NCBI RefSeq assembly: GCF_029433295.1
Contig: NZ_JAQTHV010000002.1
Location: forward strand, 1-64,000
DNA: 64,000 nucleotides
From: Bifidobacterium sp. ESL0784
GTDB lineage: Bacteria; Actinomycetota; Actinomycetes; Actinomycetales; Bifidobacteriaceae
Reading direction: 5' to 3'
The translations under genes and the position numbers were made by a program. The notes beneath the pieces were generated by a model. That model worked only from the letters and a program-made list of their open reading frames with translations, was not told the DNA's origin and did not search any database. This document shows, piece by piece, positions 35,936 to 45,541 of the stretch; position 1 is the first letter of the stretch; every line of letters starts with the position of its first letter.

Positions 35936-36664
35936 TTAACTGGCGGCACCCTCACCAGCGGAACGGTCCTTGCCGTAGACCTCGGGGATAAAGCGGTGCT
36001 GGTCATGCAGTTTCGACCAAATGACGGGCGCCGTCGAACCGGTTTCAGCATGGGCACGCAAGGAGGCCGGTACATCGACGATGCGCTGGTTGCTCGAGCC
36101 GCGGAATTGCAACAGGGAGTCGTGATGATCCTTCATGTAGCGGCCATCGACGAGAATATCGACGTAATGCAGGAGTTCCAATTTGTCGGCACTTTCACTG
36201 GGACGCATGAGCTCCTCCCACGTATATCCGGTCCAGCACCAGATGTCTTTATCGTGGCCGAACTCCTTGCGGATGCGCTTGGAGAGTTTCAGCAGCATGC
36301 CGGTGTTAAGCAAGGGCTCGCCGCCGAGGTAGGTAATCCCTTGAACAACACCTTGCGAAAGATCCTTGATAATCCTGTCCTCGAGACCCTGCGTATAGGG
36401 ATGGCCGGCCTGAAAATCCCAGATGGATTCGTTGAAACATTCGACACAATGGAACGGACAGCCAGAAACGTAAACAGAACAGCGGATGCCCTCGCCATCG
36501 GTCATCACCAGCGGCTTATAGTCGGCGATCATGTCATGGCTGAGCTTGCTGCTGGTCCACTGCCCCGCTTTCGGATTATTGGCGTACGCCGTTGGAATCC
36601 AAGGGCCGCGGTTCTGCTCGTCCGCGGCGAAGTCGTGCAGTTTGCCGCCCGCCAGCTTTCCCAT
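35936..36664 (-). CDS. nrdG: Anaerobic ribonucleotide reductase activase (radical SAM)
   Basis: The 242-residue radical-SAM protein installs the glycyl radical on NrdD. The cluster-binding CX3CX2C motif is Cys69, Cys73 and Cys76 (CPFHCVEC), followed by the glycine-rich TYLGGEPLLN that helps bind S-adenosylmethionine. The C-terminal extension (about 180-242) makes it somewhat longer than the E. coli protein. It lies 126 bp downstream of nrdD on the same strand and is probably co-transcribed with it. Confidence 0.95.
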   Translation of the reverse strand: MGKLAGGKLHDFAADEQNRGPWIPTAYANNPKAGQWTSSKLSHDMIADYKPLVMTDGEGIRCSVYVSGCPFHCVECFNESIWDFQAGHPYTQGLEDRIIKDLSQGVVQGITYLGGEPLLNTGMLLKLSKRIRKEFGHDKDIWCWTGYTWEELMRPSESADKLELLHYVDILVDGRYMKDHHDSLLQFRGSSNQRIVDVPASLRAHAETGSTAPVIWSKLHDQHRFIPEVYGKDRSAGEGAAS

Positions 36665-36790
36665 CGTCTTCCCCTTTTCTTTTCCTGACTTGATAGATGA
36701 CCGTTACGATGCGGCGCGGTTTCGGACAAAGTAAAAGCGGTACACCAAACGATGAACCGCCTTTACTCTTTACGTTGCAAAACTACCGGG

Positions 36791-39187
36791 CTACTTGGCC
36801 TCTTCGTACCATTCACGCTCGGTGCCGTCTTTGAGGACCACATGGCCGGTCTCGCCGCTCATGTGCTTGGCGCGATGGGTGATTTCCTCGTGACGGCCGT
36901 GCACCATCGGGCGCTGCACCGGGTTGCCGAGGTAGCCGCAGGTGCGCTTGGTGACGTTGCACTTGTCGGGGTCGGAGTTGCCGCACTCGGGGCACTTGAA
37001 GCCTTCTTCGGTGGGCTCGAAGTCACCTTCGAAACCGCAGACGTAGCAGTGGTCAATCGGGGTGTTGGTGCCGAGGTAGCCGATGCCGATGTTGTGGGCG
37101 TAATCCCACACGGCCTCGAGTGCCTTCGGGTTGGTCTGCAGGGTCGGGAACTCGCAGTAGTTGATGAACCCGCCGGAAGCATAGTACGGGAAGTCCTTCT
37201 CGTAGTCGAGCTTCTCCATCGGAGTGGGCGAAAGCCAGACCGGATAGTGGAAGGAGTTGGTATAGAAGTCGTGGTCGGTCACTCCCGGCACACGGCCGAA
37301 CTTTTCGCGGTCCATGCGGTTGAAGCGGTCGGTCAGCGATTCGGCAGGCGTGGAATAGAGCGAATAGTGATAGCCCTCTTCCTTGGCCCACTTGGCGCAC
37401 AGATCGTGCATCTTCTTGACGATAGAAAGCGCAAATTCCTTGCCTTCCGCGTTCCAGCTGTGGTCAGTCATCCAATCCTTGCCATAGAAGACGCTGGTCG
37501 CTTCGTAGAGGCCGATGTAGCCGAGCGAAACGGTGGCACGGTCGCGGTTGAAAAGCTGGTCGACGTTATCGTTGGCGTCCAAGCGGCCAAAAGCACCATA
37601 GCGGTAGAGCGTGGGCGCGTTGATCGGCTTGGCCTGCTTGCAGCGCATGATGCGGAACTGCATGGCTTCGTGGGCGACATCCATACGCTCGTCAAAGATC
37701 TTCCAGAAACGATCCCTGTCTCCGCGGGATTCCAAGGCGATGCGCGGGATGTTGACAGTGACGACGCCGAGGTTCATACGGCCTTCCTCTTCGTCCTTGC
37801 CGGTGTCGGGGTTGGTCCAGTTGGGCAGGAACGAACGACAGCCCATCGGCGCCTTGAAGGAACCGGTGATCTTGACGAGGTTCTCATAGAAGAGGATGTC
37901 GGGGTACATGCGCTTGGTCGAGCACTCGAGCGCAAGCTGCTTCAGGTCATAGTTCGGATCACCGGGCTCGGAGTTGATGCCGTGCTTGATGGCATAGGTG
38001 AGCTTCGGGAAAATGGCGGTGTGGTGGTCGCGGCCAAGGCCAAGGATGCGTACCAGGAAGATGCAACGGGTGATCTCGCGGGAGAACCACGAAGTGCCAA
38101 GGCCAAAGCCAACGGTGACGAACGGGGTCTGGCCGTTGGAGACGCGGTTGGAGTTGATCTGGTATTCCATGGTCTGCATGGCGTCATAAATGGCCTTGCG
38201 GGTCATGATCTTGGCGTAGATCTCGCGAATCTGCTCCATGCGCGGAGCATCCGCGTGGAACGGCGTATCCTGCGGAATCGGCTTGCGATCCGCATCGAAG
38301 TGCAGGGTCTTCGGCTCGTTGGCCTTGAGTCCGTCAACGATTTCCTGAGCCACATCCTCCGGCATGGAATCGGGAATCATGGTACGGGCCTGGTCGAGGA
38401 ACTTCTTGTAGTCCTTGCGGGCGTATTCGTCGAGCATTTCGTCGGCACGGTTGACGGTCTGGCCGCCGTACTGGTCGCCTGCGATGTCCTTGATGATCTG
38501 CGTGATCTGCGTGGCGGCGGTGCCGATGGACTTCGGGGTGTCCATCATCGCGTTGCCCAGCTCGAAACCATTGTGGAGCATGTCGGCAAAGTTCGGCAGG
38601 CTGCAGTTGGTCTCGGCGGTGAACGGCGAGTAATCGGCATCGTGGAAGTGGATGTCGCCCTTCATGTGGGCGTTGGCCACGCGCTTGGGAAGCATGGAGA
38701 AAGCGGAAGCCTTGGAGACGGCGCCGGCGAGCAGGTCGCGCTGGGTGGCGTAGACGTTGGAATCCTTGTTCGCGTTCTCACGCACCAGCGTCTCGTCCTT
38801 GTTGACCAGGCGGTCGACGGCGGCGTTGATGTCGGTGGCCTTCGCACGGTCGATGTCTTTGTTCAAGCGATAGTTCGTATAGTTGCGGGCCACGTCGTAA
38901 AGATGGTTCTCAACCAGGCCGTGTTCGACAAGGTTCTGGATATCCTCGATCTTGGCCGGGCCGCTGTAACGTTCCTTGACCTCACCTTCGATACCGTTAG
39001 CGAGATCGCGGATCATCTGCTCTTCTTCAGGGCCAACTTCTTTGTTGAGATCCTTGAAGGCCGACTTTACCGCTGCGATGATGTTCACCGGGTCAAAATC
39101 GACAATCCGCCCGTCACGTTTTTCTACCAATACGTTTTTCGTCGCTGCTATTGGCTTTGTGGGCGCATCCAGAACCTGAGCCTGCAT
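36791..39187 (-). CDS. nrdD: Anaerobic (class III) ribonucleoside-triphosphate reductase
   Basis: The 798-residue glycyl-radical enzyme makes deoxyribonucleotides without oxygen. An ATP-cone (about 18-110, beginning VEKRDGRIVDFDP) controls activity allosterically. The catalytic barrel follows, and the C-terminus has the four-Cys zinc site (CYVCGFEG ... CPECG) directly before the glycyl-radical segment CGYLG. The ATG at 39187 (MQAQVL) follows AGAAAGGT; upstream in-frame ATGs lack such a site. It is essential for DNA synthesis under anaerobic growth. Confidence 0.95.
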   Translation of the reverse strand: MQAQVLDAPTKPIAATKNVLVEKRDGRIVDFDPVNIIAAVKSAFKDLNKEVGPEEEQMIRDLANGIEGEVKERYSGPAKIEDIQNLVEHGLVENHLYDVARNYTNYRLNKDIDRAKATDINAAVDRLVNKDETLVRENANKDSNVYATQRDLLAGAVSKASAFSMLPKRVANAHMKGDIHFHDADYSPFTAETNCSLPNFADMLHNGFELGNAMMDTPKSIGTAATQITQIIKDIAGDQYGGQTVNRADEMLDEYARKDYKKFLDQARTMIPDSMPEDVAQEIVDGLKANEPKTLHFDADRKPIPQDTPFHADAPRMEQIREIYAKIMTRKAIYDAMQTMEYQINSNRVSNGQTPFVTVGFGLGTSWFSREITRCIFLVRILGLGRDHHTAIFPKLTYAIKHGINSEPGDPNYDLKQLALECSTKRMYPDILFYENLVKITGSFKAPMGCRSFLPNWTNPDTGKDEEEGRMNLGVVTVNIPRIALESRGDRDRFWKIFDERMDVAHEAMQFRIMRCKQAKPINAPTLYRYGAFGRLDANDNVDQLFNRDRATVSLGYIGLYEATSVFYGKDWMTDHSWNAEGKEFALSIVKKMHDLCAKWAKEEGYHYSLYSTPAESLTDRFNRMDREKFGRVPGVTDHDFYTNSFHYPVWLSPTPMEKLDYEKDFPYYASGGFINYCEFPTLQTNPKALEAVWDYAHNIGIGYLGTNTPIDHCYVCGFEGDFEPTEEGFKCPECGNSDPDKCNVTKRTCGYLGNPVQRPMVHGRHEEITHRAKHMSGETGHVVLKDGTEREWYEEAK

Positions 39188-39514
39188 CACATACCTTTCT
39201 TTAAGGTTAAGAAACCGACACAGAATCATACAAATCACATGGATGAAATCACATGCGTGTAACTTTCTGTGTCTTCCATCACTATACGTCTCTCTGAATA
39301 CTATATCTAGGGATACTTTCGGCGTTTCGACCCCAGATTTAGTAATAATGGCGGAATTATGCGGAAACAAGATGTGAAATAAACCACAAAGTTTTCGACC
39401 TCGGTGTGTCGCGTTGCATCACAAGCACAACTTGTCCACACGTACTACACGAAAACCTTGATACGGTCATCAAGGAAATGAATTCTTGTCCTTCATCAAG
39501 AGGATTGTGGAACC
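39188..39514. promoter_or_regulatory. Divergent promoter region nrdD / xseA
   Basis: No gene is visible. ACTATA occurs at 39281-39286 and 39300-39305, about 95-120 bp before nrdD. These resemble halves of NrdR boxes but are 19 bp apart rather than the roughly 31 bp usual for NrdR, so the assignment is weak. AGAGGA before 39515 is the xseA ribosome binding site. Confidence 0.35.
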
Positions 39515-40840
39515 ATGGCATTCAATATGAGATATGGGTACTCGGCACACGCCCAGACCGATGGACCCGAAGGTGGTCCGGACGCTACTGCGCAGGGCCC
39601 GAAACCGTTGGATCAGCTGCCCCGGCTGGCTCGCGACACGACTCCGGAGAATCCATGGCCGGTCAGTGTGATCAGTCAGAAATACCACGATGCAGTAAAG
39701 CGTTGGCCAGGTTCATGGGTCGAAGGCCAGATCGTCGAGATTAACATGCGTCGTGCCAGTTCCGGCTACATCACCTTACGCGACAATTTCGAGGATATTT
39801 CCATTTCGGTGATGGGCTTCCGCAATTTTGTGGCAATGGCCTCGAATTTCCACCAGGGCGACCGCGTGGTCATCCACGGCAAGCCGGATATCTGGATCAA
39901 GGCGACTCGCCTGAGCTTCATGGCCGACGACATCCGTCGCATCGGCGCGGGCGACCTCAAGGTACAGATCGATGAACTGCGCAAGAAACTCAAGGGCGAA
40001 GGGCTGTTCGACCAGGAAAACAAGGTCGAACTACCGGAATTCCCGAAATGCATAGGCCTCATCTGTGCCCCGCAAGCTCGCGCGGAAGGTGACGTCATCA
40101 CCAACGTCAACCTGCGCTGGCCGGCGGTGAAATTCAAGGTCGTACATGCCCACGTTCAAGGTGTGCAATGCCCATCCGACGTAATCGCCGCGATTCAAAA
40201 GCTCGACGCCGATCCGGAAGTCGATGTCATCATCGTCGCGCGCGGCGGCGGCAGCTTCGAAGACCTGATCGGTTTCTCCGACGAAGGCGTGGTACGTGCC
40301 ACCGCAGCCTGCCAGACTCCTATTGTTTCGGCCGTCGGCCACGAAGACGATTGGACACTAATCGACCTGGCAGCCGATCTGCGCGCTTCCACCCCTACCG
40401 ATGCCGCGAAAAAAGTGGTGCCTGACGTACGCGAACAATGGCAACTCATCGCCAACGCCCGTGCACAGATGAACATGCGCGTCCACGCCCGGGTCGACAA
40501 CGAGATCCGCGTCATCGAAGGTTACGCAAGCCGCCCCAGTCTCACGCACCCGCAGACCATGCTCGAGCCACATCAACGTTTCATCGACGAATCAACGCAG
40601 CGAATGCAGCTGGGGCTGACCCGGCTCGTGGACGATGCCAGCCTGACCATCGAAAAGCTGCACGCCAGCCTCAACGCCTTGAGTCCGCAATCCACGCTGG
40701 ACCGCGGGTATGCGGTGGTGCAGGCGGCCAACGGGCATGTGCTCGACGATGCAACAAGGGTCTCTCCCGGCGATGTATTGACTTTGACCCTAAAGCACGG
40801 CGAGGTGGTAACCGAAGCCAAAACCGTCAACCCGGAATAG
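39515..40840 (+). CDS. xseA: Exodeoxyribonuclease VII large subunit
   Basis: The 441-residue protein is the catalytic subunit of the single-strand-specific exonuclease that trims DNA ends in repair. An OB-fold domain (about 47-140, VSVISQKYHDAVKRW ... IHGKPD) precedes the catalytic domain with CIGLICAPQARAEGDVITN, IIVARGGGSFEDL and PIVSAVGHEDD, all family motifs. A coiled region and the short C-terminal DRGYAVV segment complete it. AGAGGA lies about ten bases before the ATG. xseB follows after 103 bp, separated by a hairpin. Confidence 0.95.
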   Translation: MAFNMRYGYSAHAQTDGPEGGPDATAQGPKPLDQLPRLARDTTPENPWPVSVISQKYHDAVKRWPGSWVEGQIVEINMRRASSGYITLRDNFEDISISVMGFRNFVAMASNFHQGDRVVIHGKPDIWIKATRLSFMADDIRRIGAGDLKVQIDELRKKLKGEGLFDQENKVELPEFPKCIGLICAPQARAEGDVITNVNLRWPAVKFKVVHAHVQGVQCPSDVIAAIQKLDADPEVDVIIVARGGGSFEDLIGFSDEGVVRATAACQTPIVSAVGHEDDWTLIDLAADLRASTPTDAAKKVVPDVREQWQLIANARAQMNMRVHARVDNEIRVIEGYASRPSLTHPQTMLEPHQRFIDESTQRMQLGLTRLVDDASLTIEKLHASLNALSPQSTLDRGYAVVQAANGHVLDDATRVSPGDVLTLTLKHGEVVTEAKTVNPE

Positions 40841-40854
40841 AAAGAAACATGATA

Positions 40855-40880
40855 GCCGGTAATCTCATTCAATTACCGGC
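40855..40880 (+). other. Stem-loop between xseA and xseB
   Basis: GCCGGTAAT (40855-40863) pairs with ATTACCGGC (40872-40880) around an 8-base loop, 14 bp after the xseA stop. No T run follows, so it is more likely an mRNA-stabilising or attenuating hairpin than a full terminator. Confidence 0.45.
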
Positions 40881-40943
40881 AACAGTATCCAACTTTTAGA
40901 CACAACGACAATTGAATAGCACCAATCGATAAGTAAAGGACTC

Positions 40944-41282
40944 ATGATGACAGCAACAACCAATGATGCGCAAGGCAACAAGACCGAAGACGATAAGGCC
41001 GACAAGACCACCGCTCCCGCCTCAAGCCTCACCGACAAGGAACGCGACCAAATCGCCAAGATGCCTTACGAAGAGGCACGTGACAACCTTATCAAAGCCG
41101 TGCAGGCGTTGGAGGCTGGCGGACTTAATCTCGACCAATCGATGCACCAGTGGGAAATCGGTGAGGCGTTGGCCAAACGTGCGCAAAGCCTTTTAAACGA
41201 CGTGCGGGCAAAGCTCGAGAGCGCAGAAGCTGAGCAGCAGTCGACGGCGGCTACGGCTGGGACACAGTCGAACCTTGAATGA
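40944..41282 (+). CDS. xseB: Exodeoxyribonuclease VII small subunit
   Basis: The 112-residue protein has the short helical XseB domain (about 38-85: MPYEEARDNLIKAVQALEAGGLNLDQSMHQWEIGEALAKR) that binds the large subunit. A polar, Thr/Asp/Lys-rich N-terminus and an Ala/Gln/Thr tail flank it. It lies directly after xseA. Start codons at 40944 and 40947 are both possible (MM). Confidence 0.92.
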   Translation: MMTATTNDAQGNKTEDDKADKTTAPASSLTDKERDQIAKMPYEEARDNLIKAVQALEAGGLNLDQSMHQWEIGEALAKRAQSLLNDVRAKLESAEAEQQSTAATAGTQSNLE

Positions 41283-41287
41283 CGAAG

Positions 41288-41497
41288 ATTGGATTGCGTT
41301 TTCGCGCGCGTAAGGCGCGCTCACTTCGCCTGTGGGAAGTCCTCAGGACTTCCCACTTAACGGCTCAGCAATTTAACTTTGAGTAACGCAAGGTTCGATT
41401 CTGTCTTCGCGCGCTTTAAGCGTGCTCACCTCGGTTACGCTAAGCCCACAGGGCTTAGCGCTTAACGCCTCAGCAATCCAATCTTGAATAACAGAAG
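41288..41497 (+). repeat. Two tandem 105-bp repeats, each with two hairpins
   Basis: Copy A (from about 41288) and copy B (from about 41393) align without gaps at an offset of 105 bp. Each begins with TTCGCGCGC and a GC hairpin (41304-41320; 41409-41425). Each then has a perfect hairpin: A at 41332-41356 (GTGGGAAGTCC stem, TCA loop), B at 41438-41460 (CGCTAAGCCC stem, ACA loop). Both end with CTTAACG and CTCAGCAAT. The hairpin stems differ almost completely in sequence but pair perfectly in both, and the GC hairpin of B keeps pairing through a G-T wobble. This supports a conserved RNA or cruciform structure. Confidence 0.8.
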
Positions 41498-41535
41498 CGG
41501 CAACAAATTCATCCGTACGTTCAAAGGAGAACACA

Positions 41536-41742
41536 ATGGGCATCGAATATCGCAAAAATATGAAGAAACATGCAAAGAAAGGCGACGGTTTGCCACATGG
41601 CATCACAAAAACCATGATTGCCCGCGCCGAAAAGGCCGCAGCACGGAACAAGGCCCGTATCGATGACGGACAAACTTTCAGAGCACATCAATATACAAAC
41701 CGCGGAGCGCCATCCTCCAAACGTGGTGGCCAATATTCCTAA
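41536..41742 (+). CDS. Small basic protein of unknown function
   Basis: The 68-residue protein is rich in Lys and Arg, with a predicted helical middle (TMIARAEKAAARNKAR) and a polar Gly/Ser/Arg tail. I do not recognise a family. The start is well supported: AAAGGAGA lies six bases before the ATG. It sits between the 105-bp hairpin repeats and pntA. Its charge suggests nucleic-acid or ribosome binding, but that is a guess. Confidence 0.6.
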   Translation: MGIEYRKNMKKHAKKGDGLPHGITKTMIARAEKAAARNKARIDDGQTFRAHQYTNRGAPSSKRGGQYS

Positions 41743-41937
41743 AACCGATACGAATCATATCGAATTTTCTTGCATAATCGGCCGTACGCAAAATATCCGA
41801 TTCCGCTAATAATGCATAATTATTGACTATAATAAGAGATAAAAGAACCCAAAGATGGGATAGTCACGGCAACATGGAAGTTGCATGGTAATAATCGTGA
41901 TGTATGAAATGTCACAGTCCCAAAGAAAGGAGCGATT

Positions 41938-43509
41938 GTGATTATCGGAATACCCAAGGAGACAACACCTGGCGAAAGGCTGGCGGCGGCGACTCCTAAA
42001 ACCGTCGGCCAACTGAAAAAGCTTGGTTACGACGTTTCCATAGAAACCGGAGCCGGAGAAGAGGCAAGTTTCTCCGATAATGATTACCAAGCGGCCGGCG
42101 CAACAATCGGTAAGGCAGCAGATGCGTGGAACGCCGACATCGTGGTAACCGTCGACACGCCGACTCCCGATGAAATCGCCCAGATGAAGTCGGGCGCAAT
42201 GCTGGTTTCCCGCCTCGCGCCGCACAGCAACGCCAAGCTGCTGGACATCCTAGCGCACCGCGACATCACGGCTTTGGCACTTGACGCCGTGCCGCGCATC
42301 TCGCGAGCGCAGTCGTTGGATGTACTTTCCACCATGTCGAACGTCTCCGGCTATCGTGCCGTCATCGAAGCCGCGGAATCATACGGCGGCATGTTTGCTG
42401 GGCAGGTCACCGCAGCCGGCAAGACGGCTCCCGCCAAGGTCTTCGTCATCGGAGGTGGCGTGGCAGGGCTGGCGGCCATCGGTGCGGCCGTTTCGATGGG
42501 CGCCGAGGTTCGTGCCTTCGACGTACGCCCGGAGGCCGCCGAGCAAATCGAATCCATGGGAGCCACGTTCGTGCGGGCCGAGGGTGCCCAGCAGGAGAAA
42601 TCCGACACCGGCTACGCCAAAGCGTTGAGCGACGACCAGGAGAAGGTGACACTGGCGCTTTACACCAAAGAGGCAGCGAATGCCGATATCGTTATCACCA
42701 CCGCTCTGGTGCGTGGCGCGGGCGTGCTCACCATCACCAAAGACGCCGTGGCGGGCATGAAGTCCGGATCAGTGATTGTCGACCTCGCAGCAAGCGGTGG
42801 CGGCGATTGTGAGTTGACGCAACCCGGCAAGAAAATCACCACCGACAACGGCGTGACGATCATCGGCTACACCGACCTCACCAGCCGCATGCCCCAACAG
42901 ACCTCGCAGCTTTACGGCACCAACGTCGTCAACCTGATGAAGCTGTTGACACCGAAGAAGGACGGCAACGTCACGCTCGATCTTGATGACGAGGTGCAGC
43001 GCGGCATGACCGTGACCAAGGAGGACCAGATTCTGTGGCCTCCGCCACAGGTCTCGGTGTCCGCCACAGCCAAGGCCGACGACAAGCCGAAGCTCTCCCC
43101 TGAAGAGCAAAAAGCCCAAGAGGAAGCCGCCAAGGCCAAGGAAGCAGCTGTCAAGGCACAGAAGAGCAAGCGCAACACCATACTCACGGCGATTGCGGCC
43201 GTTCTGCTCGCCATCGCGCTGGCCTTCGCCGACACGAAGCTTCTGATGACATTCTCGATCTTCATCCTCGCGATTTTTGTGGGCTATTACGTCGTTTCGA
43301 ACGTCACGCACTCGTTGCACACCCCCCTGATGAGCCAGACGAACGCCATTTCAGGCATCATCCTCATCGGCTCGCTGCTGCAGATCGGCTCAAACAACAC
43401 GCTGGTGACGGTGCTTGCCGTGGTTTCGGCGGCCATCGCCTCGATCAACGTGTTCGGCGGGTTCCTCGTGACCTACCGAATGCTCAGCATGTTCAGGAAG
43501 GATGCGTGA
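41938..43509 (+). CDS. pntA: NAD(P) transhydrogenase alpha subunit
   Basis: The 523-residue subunit of proton-translocating transhydrogenase binds NAD(H) in its N-terminal alanine-dehydrogenase-like domain (1-370; [15 protein letters not shown] at the start, [15 protein letters not shown] as dinucleotide fold). A charged linker and about four membrane helices (400-515) follow, so PntAA and PntAB are fused as in E. coli. The start codon is GTG with AGAAAGGAG six bases upstream. A TATAAT-like -10 lies near 41828. With pntB it moves hydride from NADH to NADP+ using the proton gradient, or the reverse. Confidence 0.95.
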   Translation: MIIGIPKETTPGERLAAATPKTVGQLKKLGYDVSIETGAGEEASFSDNDYQAAGATIGKAADAWNADIVVTVDTPTPDEIAQMKSGAMLVSRLAPHSNAKLLDILAHRDITALALDAVPRISRAQSLDVLSTMSNVSGYRAVIEAAESYGGMFAGQVTAAGKTAPAKVFVIGGGVAGLAAIGAAVSMGAEVRAFDVRPEAAEQIESMGATFVRAEGAQQEKSDTGYAKALSDDQEKVTLALYTKEAANADIVITTALVRGAGVLTITKDAVAGMKSGSVIVDLAASGGGDCELTQPGKKITTDNGVTIIGYTDLTSRMPQQTSQLYGTNVVNLMKLLTPKKDGNVTLDLDDEVQRGMTVTKEDQILWPPPQVSVSATAKADDKPKLSPEEQKAQEEAAKAKEAAVKAQKSKRNTILTAIAAVLLAIALAFADTKLLMTFSIFILAIFVGYYVVSNVTHSLHTPLMSQTNAISGIILIGSLLQIGSNNTLVTVLAVVSAAIASINVFGGFLVTYRMLSMFRKDA

Positions 43510-43513
43510 AATC

Positions 43514-44902
43514 ATGACACTCGAATCCATTGCTCAATCCGCCTATTTGCTGGCGGCAGTGCTCTTCATCCTTTCTCTCGCAGGTCTTTCCAAGCAGGAG
43601 ACGGCCCGTCGCGGCAACATCCTCGGCATGATCGGTATGTTTATTGCCATTGCCGCCACCATCGCTTTGGCTTTGGTTGACTCCCAACGTCCGGTCTGGG
43701 TAACCGCACTGCTCATCGCTTTGGTCTTCATCGTCGGCGCGTCCATCGGCATCTGGAAGGCCCGCACCGTCGAGATGACGCAGATGCCGGAACTTATCGC
43801 GATGCTCCATAGCTTCGTGGGTATTTCCGCGGTTCTGATCGGCTACAACTCATGGCTGACCGAAAAGAACCCGAACGGCGCGCATCTGGCTGAAATCTAC
43901 ATCGGCGTGTTGATCGGCGCCGTGACCTTCACCGGATCGGTCATCGCCTACCTCAAGCTGGCTGGCAAGATGAAGTCGAAGCCGCTGATCATTCCCGGCC
44001 ACAACATCATCAATCTGGTCGTCCTCATCGTGATGCTCGCGATGATCGCCTGGTTCATCCCGACGCACTCGATCTGGCCTCTGGCCATCATGACCGTGCT
44101 TGCGCTGTTGCTCGGCCTGCACATGGTCGCGGCCATCGGCGGCGGCGATATGCCCGTGGTCATCTCGATGCTCAATTCCTACTCGGGCTGGGCTGCGGCT
44201 GCTTCGGGCTTCATGCTCGACAACAACCTCCTGATCATCACCGGCTCGTTGGTCGGCGCTTCCGGCGCCATCCTCTCCTACCTGATGTGCAAGGCCATGA
44301 ACCGCAAGTTCATGTCGGTCATTCTCGGCGGTTTTGGCGAGAAGCCGGCCAAGTCGGGCGATGCCAAGGAAATCACCGGTGAGGTGCACGAGACCAGCGC
44401 CGCTGACGTGGCGGAGATGCTCAAAAACGCCAACTCGGTCATCATCGCCCCCGGTTACGGCATGGCTGTCGCCAAGGCCCAGCAGGCCGTGGCAGGCTTG
44501 GTCGAGAAGTTACGTGCACAGGGTGTGGAGGTTCGTTTCGCCGTTCATCCGGTGGCAGGGCGTTTGCCCGGCCATATGAACGTGCTGCTGGCCGAGGCCA
44601 AGGTGCCCTACGATATCGTCATGGAAATGGACGAGATCAACGACGACTTCGCCGATACCGACGTCGTCCTGGTGATCGGCGCCAACGACACCGTCAATCC
44701 AGCCGCCACCGAAGACCCCAACTCCCCCATCGCCGGCATGCCTGTGCTGCGCGTCTGGGAAGCCAAGCAGGTCGTTGTCCTGAAGCGTTCGATGGGCACC
44801 GGTTACGCCGGCGTGCAGAACCCGTTGTTCTTCAACGACAACACGTCCATGCTCTTCGGTGACGCGAAGACCAGCGTTGAGGCCATCTCCAACGCGGTCT
44901 GA
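43514..44902 (+). CDS. pntB: NAD(P) transhydrogenase beta subunit
   Basis: The 462-residue subunit has about eight membrane helices (1-260) and the NADP(H)-binding domain (about 290-462, with [14 protein letters not shown] and [15 protein letters not shown]). Starting at the ATG 43514 (MTLESIAQ) gives the same length as E. coli PntB, while the upstream ATG at 43502 would leave no spacer after AGGAAGG. It lies 4 bp after the pntA stop and should be translated with it. Confidence 0.95.
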   Translation: MTLESIAQSAYLLAAVLFILSLAGLSKQETARRGNILGMIGMFIAIAATIALALVDSQRPVWVTALLIALVFIVGASIGIWKARTVEMTQMPELIAMLHSFVGISAVLIGYNSWLTEKNPNGAHLAEIYIGVLIGAVTFTGSVIAYLKLAGKMKSKPLIIPGHNIINLVVLIVMLAMIAWFIPTHSIWPLAIMTVLALLLGLHMVAAIGGGDMPVVISMLNSYSGWAAAASGFMLDNNLLIITGSLVGASGAILSYLMCKAMNRKFMSVILGGFGEKPAKSGDAKEITGEVHETSAADVAEMLKNANSVIIAPGYGMAVAKAQQAVAGLVEKLRAQGVEVRFAVHPVAGRLPGHMNVLLAEAKVPYDIVMEMDEINDDFADTDVVLVIGANDTVNPAATEDPNSPIAGMPVLRVWEAKQVVVLKRSMGTGYAGVQNPLFFNDNTSMLFGDAKTSVEAISNAV

Positions 44903-44932
44903 AAGGCGAAAACAAATCGATACATAAAACAA

Positions 44933-44972
44933 GTTGGGGCCTATCCGTTGCTATCAGCGGATAGGCCCCAAC
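44933..44972. terminator. Bidirectional terminator after pntB
   Basis: A perfect 15-bp stem (GTTGGGGCCTATCCG at 44933-44947, partner at 44958-44972) with a 10-base loop lies between pntB and the convergent small gene at 44998. The minus-strand side continues with TTGTTTTATG. Confidence 0.8.
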
Positions 44973-44997
44973 CTTTAAAAACAAACAGAGCGAAAAC

Positions 44998-45198
44998 TCA
45001 GCCGAAGATGTCCTTCGCGGCCTTGGCCACGGAATCACCCATCAGTTCACCCGTATCGTTCTCTGCTCCGAAGAGGCGGTTCAGCGCCTTGTCAGCCTGC
45101 TCGACGGTCATCGGCTTGCCGACCTCCTTGGCGACTTCTTGCAAATCGGTAATGGTAGTAACCTTGGAAAGCTTGTCTACCAATGTCTTTTCGTCCAT
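44998..45198 (-). CDS. Small hypothetical protein
   Basis: The 66-residue acidic protein starts MDEKTLVDKLSKVTT and looks mainly helical. GAGGAG six bases before the ATG at 45198 supports this start. The central AKEVGKPMTVEQADKALNRL is loosely like the short helical domains of Nif11-type leader peptides, but the family's usual maturation genes and a clear leader cleavage site are absent, so no function is proposed. It ends at the terminator shared with pntB. Confidence 0.55.
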   Translation of the reverse strand: MDEKTLVDKLSKVTTITDLQEVAKEVGKPMTVEQADKALNRLFGAENDTGELMGDSVAKAAKDIFG

Positions 45199-45541
45199 GA
45201 GCACTCCTCGTTGTAATCTCACTTGTACGTTCGGCATTCACTGCCAAAGTCCTATCGTAGTCGCTTAGGTAGATGAATGTACACTGTGTTACAATTTGTA
45301 TCGCAATTCGGTAAAAAGTAGACAATATATAACATCGATAATTAGACTAAAAACAAGAAAAAGTCGCAATATTCACGAGCCGTGCGATGCCCGGTTTCCC
45401 AACCTAGCAAATACTCCTGCCGAAAATGGATCACCAAGCGCTCCAAACGCACACTTTTCCGCATCTATCTTTCCCGTGTAGAAACCAATCACCAGCGAAA
45501 TGTTCCGCCTCCTCATTCAACAACACGCTCGAGCATACGAT
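45199..45541. other. Intergenic region
   Basis: I see no convincing gene. The left part is AT-rich and should carry the promoter of the 66-residue protein (minus strand). The right part lies beyond the stop of the membrane endonuclease-family gene; no clear terminator was found. Confidence 0.35.

Noticed and set aside
36752..39262. 836-codon plus-strand open frame opposite nrdD
   Set aside because: It is an antisense shadow of nrdD with low-complexity Val/Gly/His/Leu composition.
39281..39305. NrdR boxes upstream of nrdD
   Set aside because: The ACTATA copies are 19 bp apart and lack most of the 16-bp NrdR palindrome, so they were kept only as a weak note.
44998..45198. Nif11-like or bacteriocin precursor
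   Set aside because: The resemblance is slight, there is no Gly-Gly leader end and no modifying or export gene beside it.
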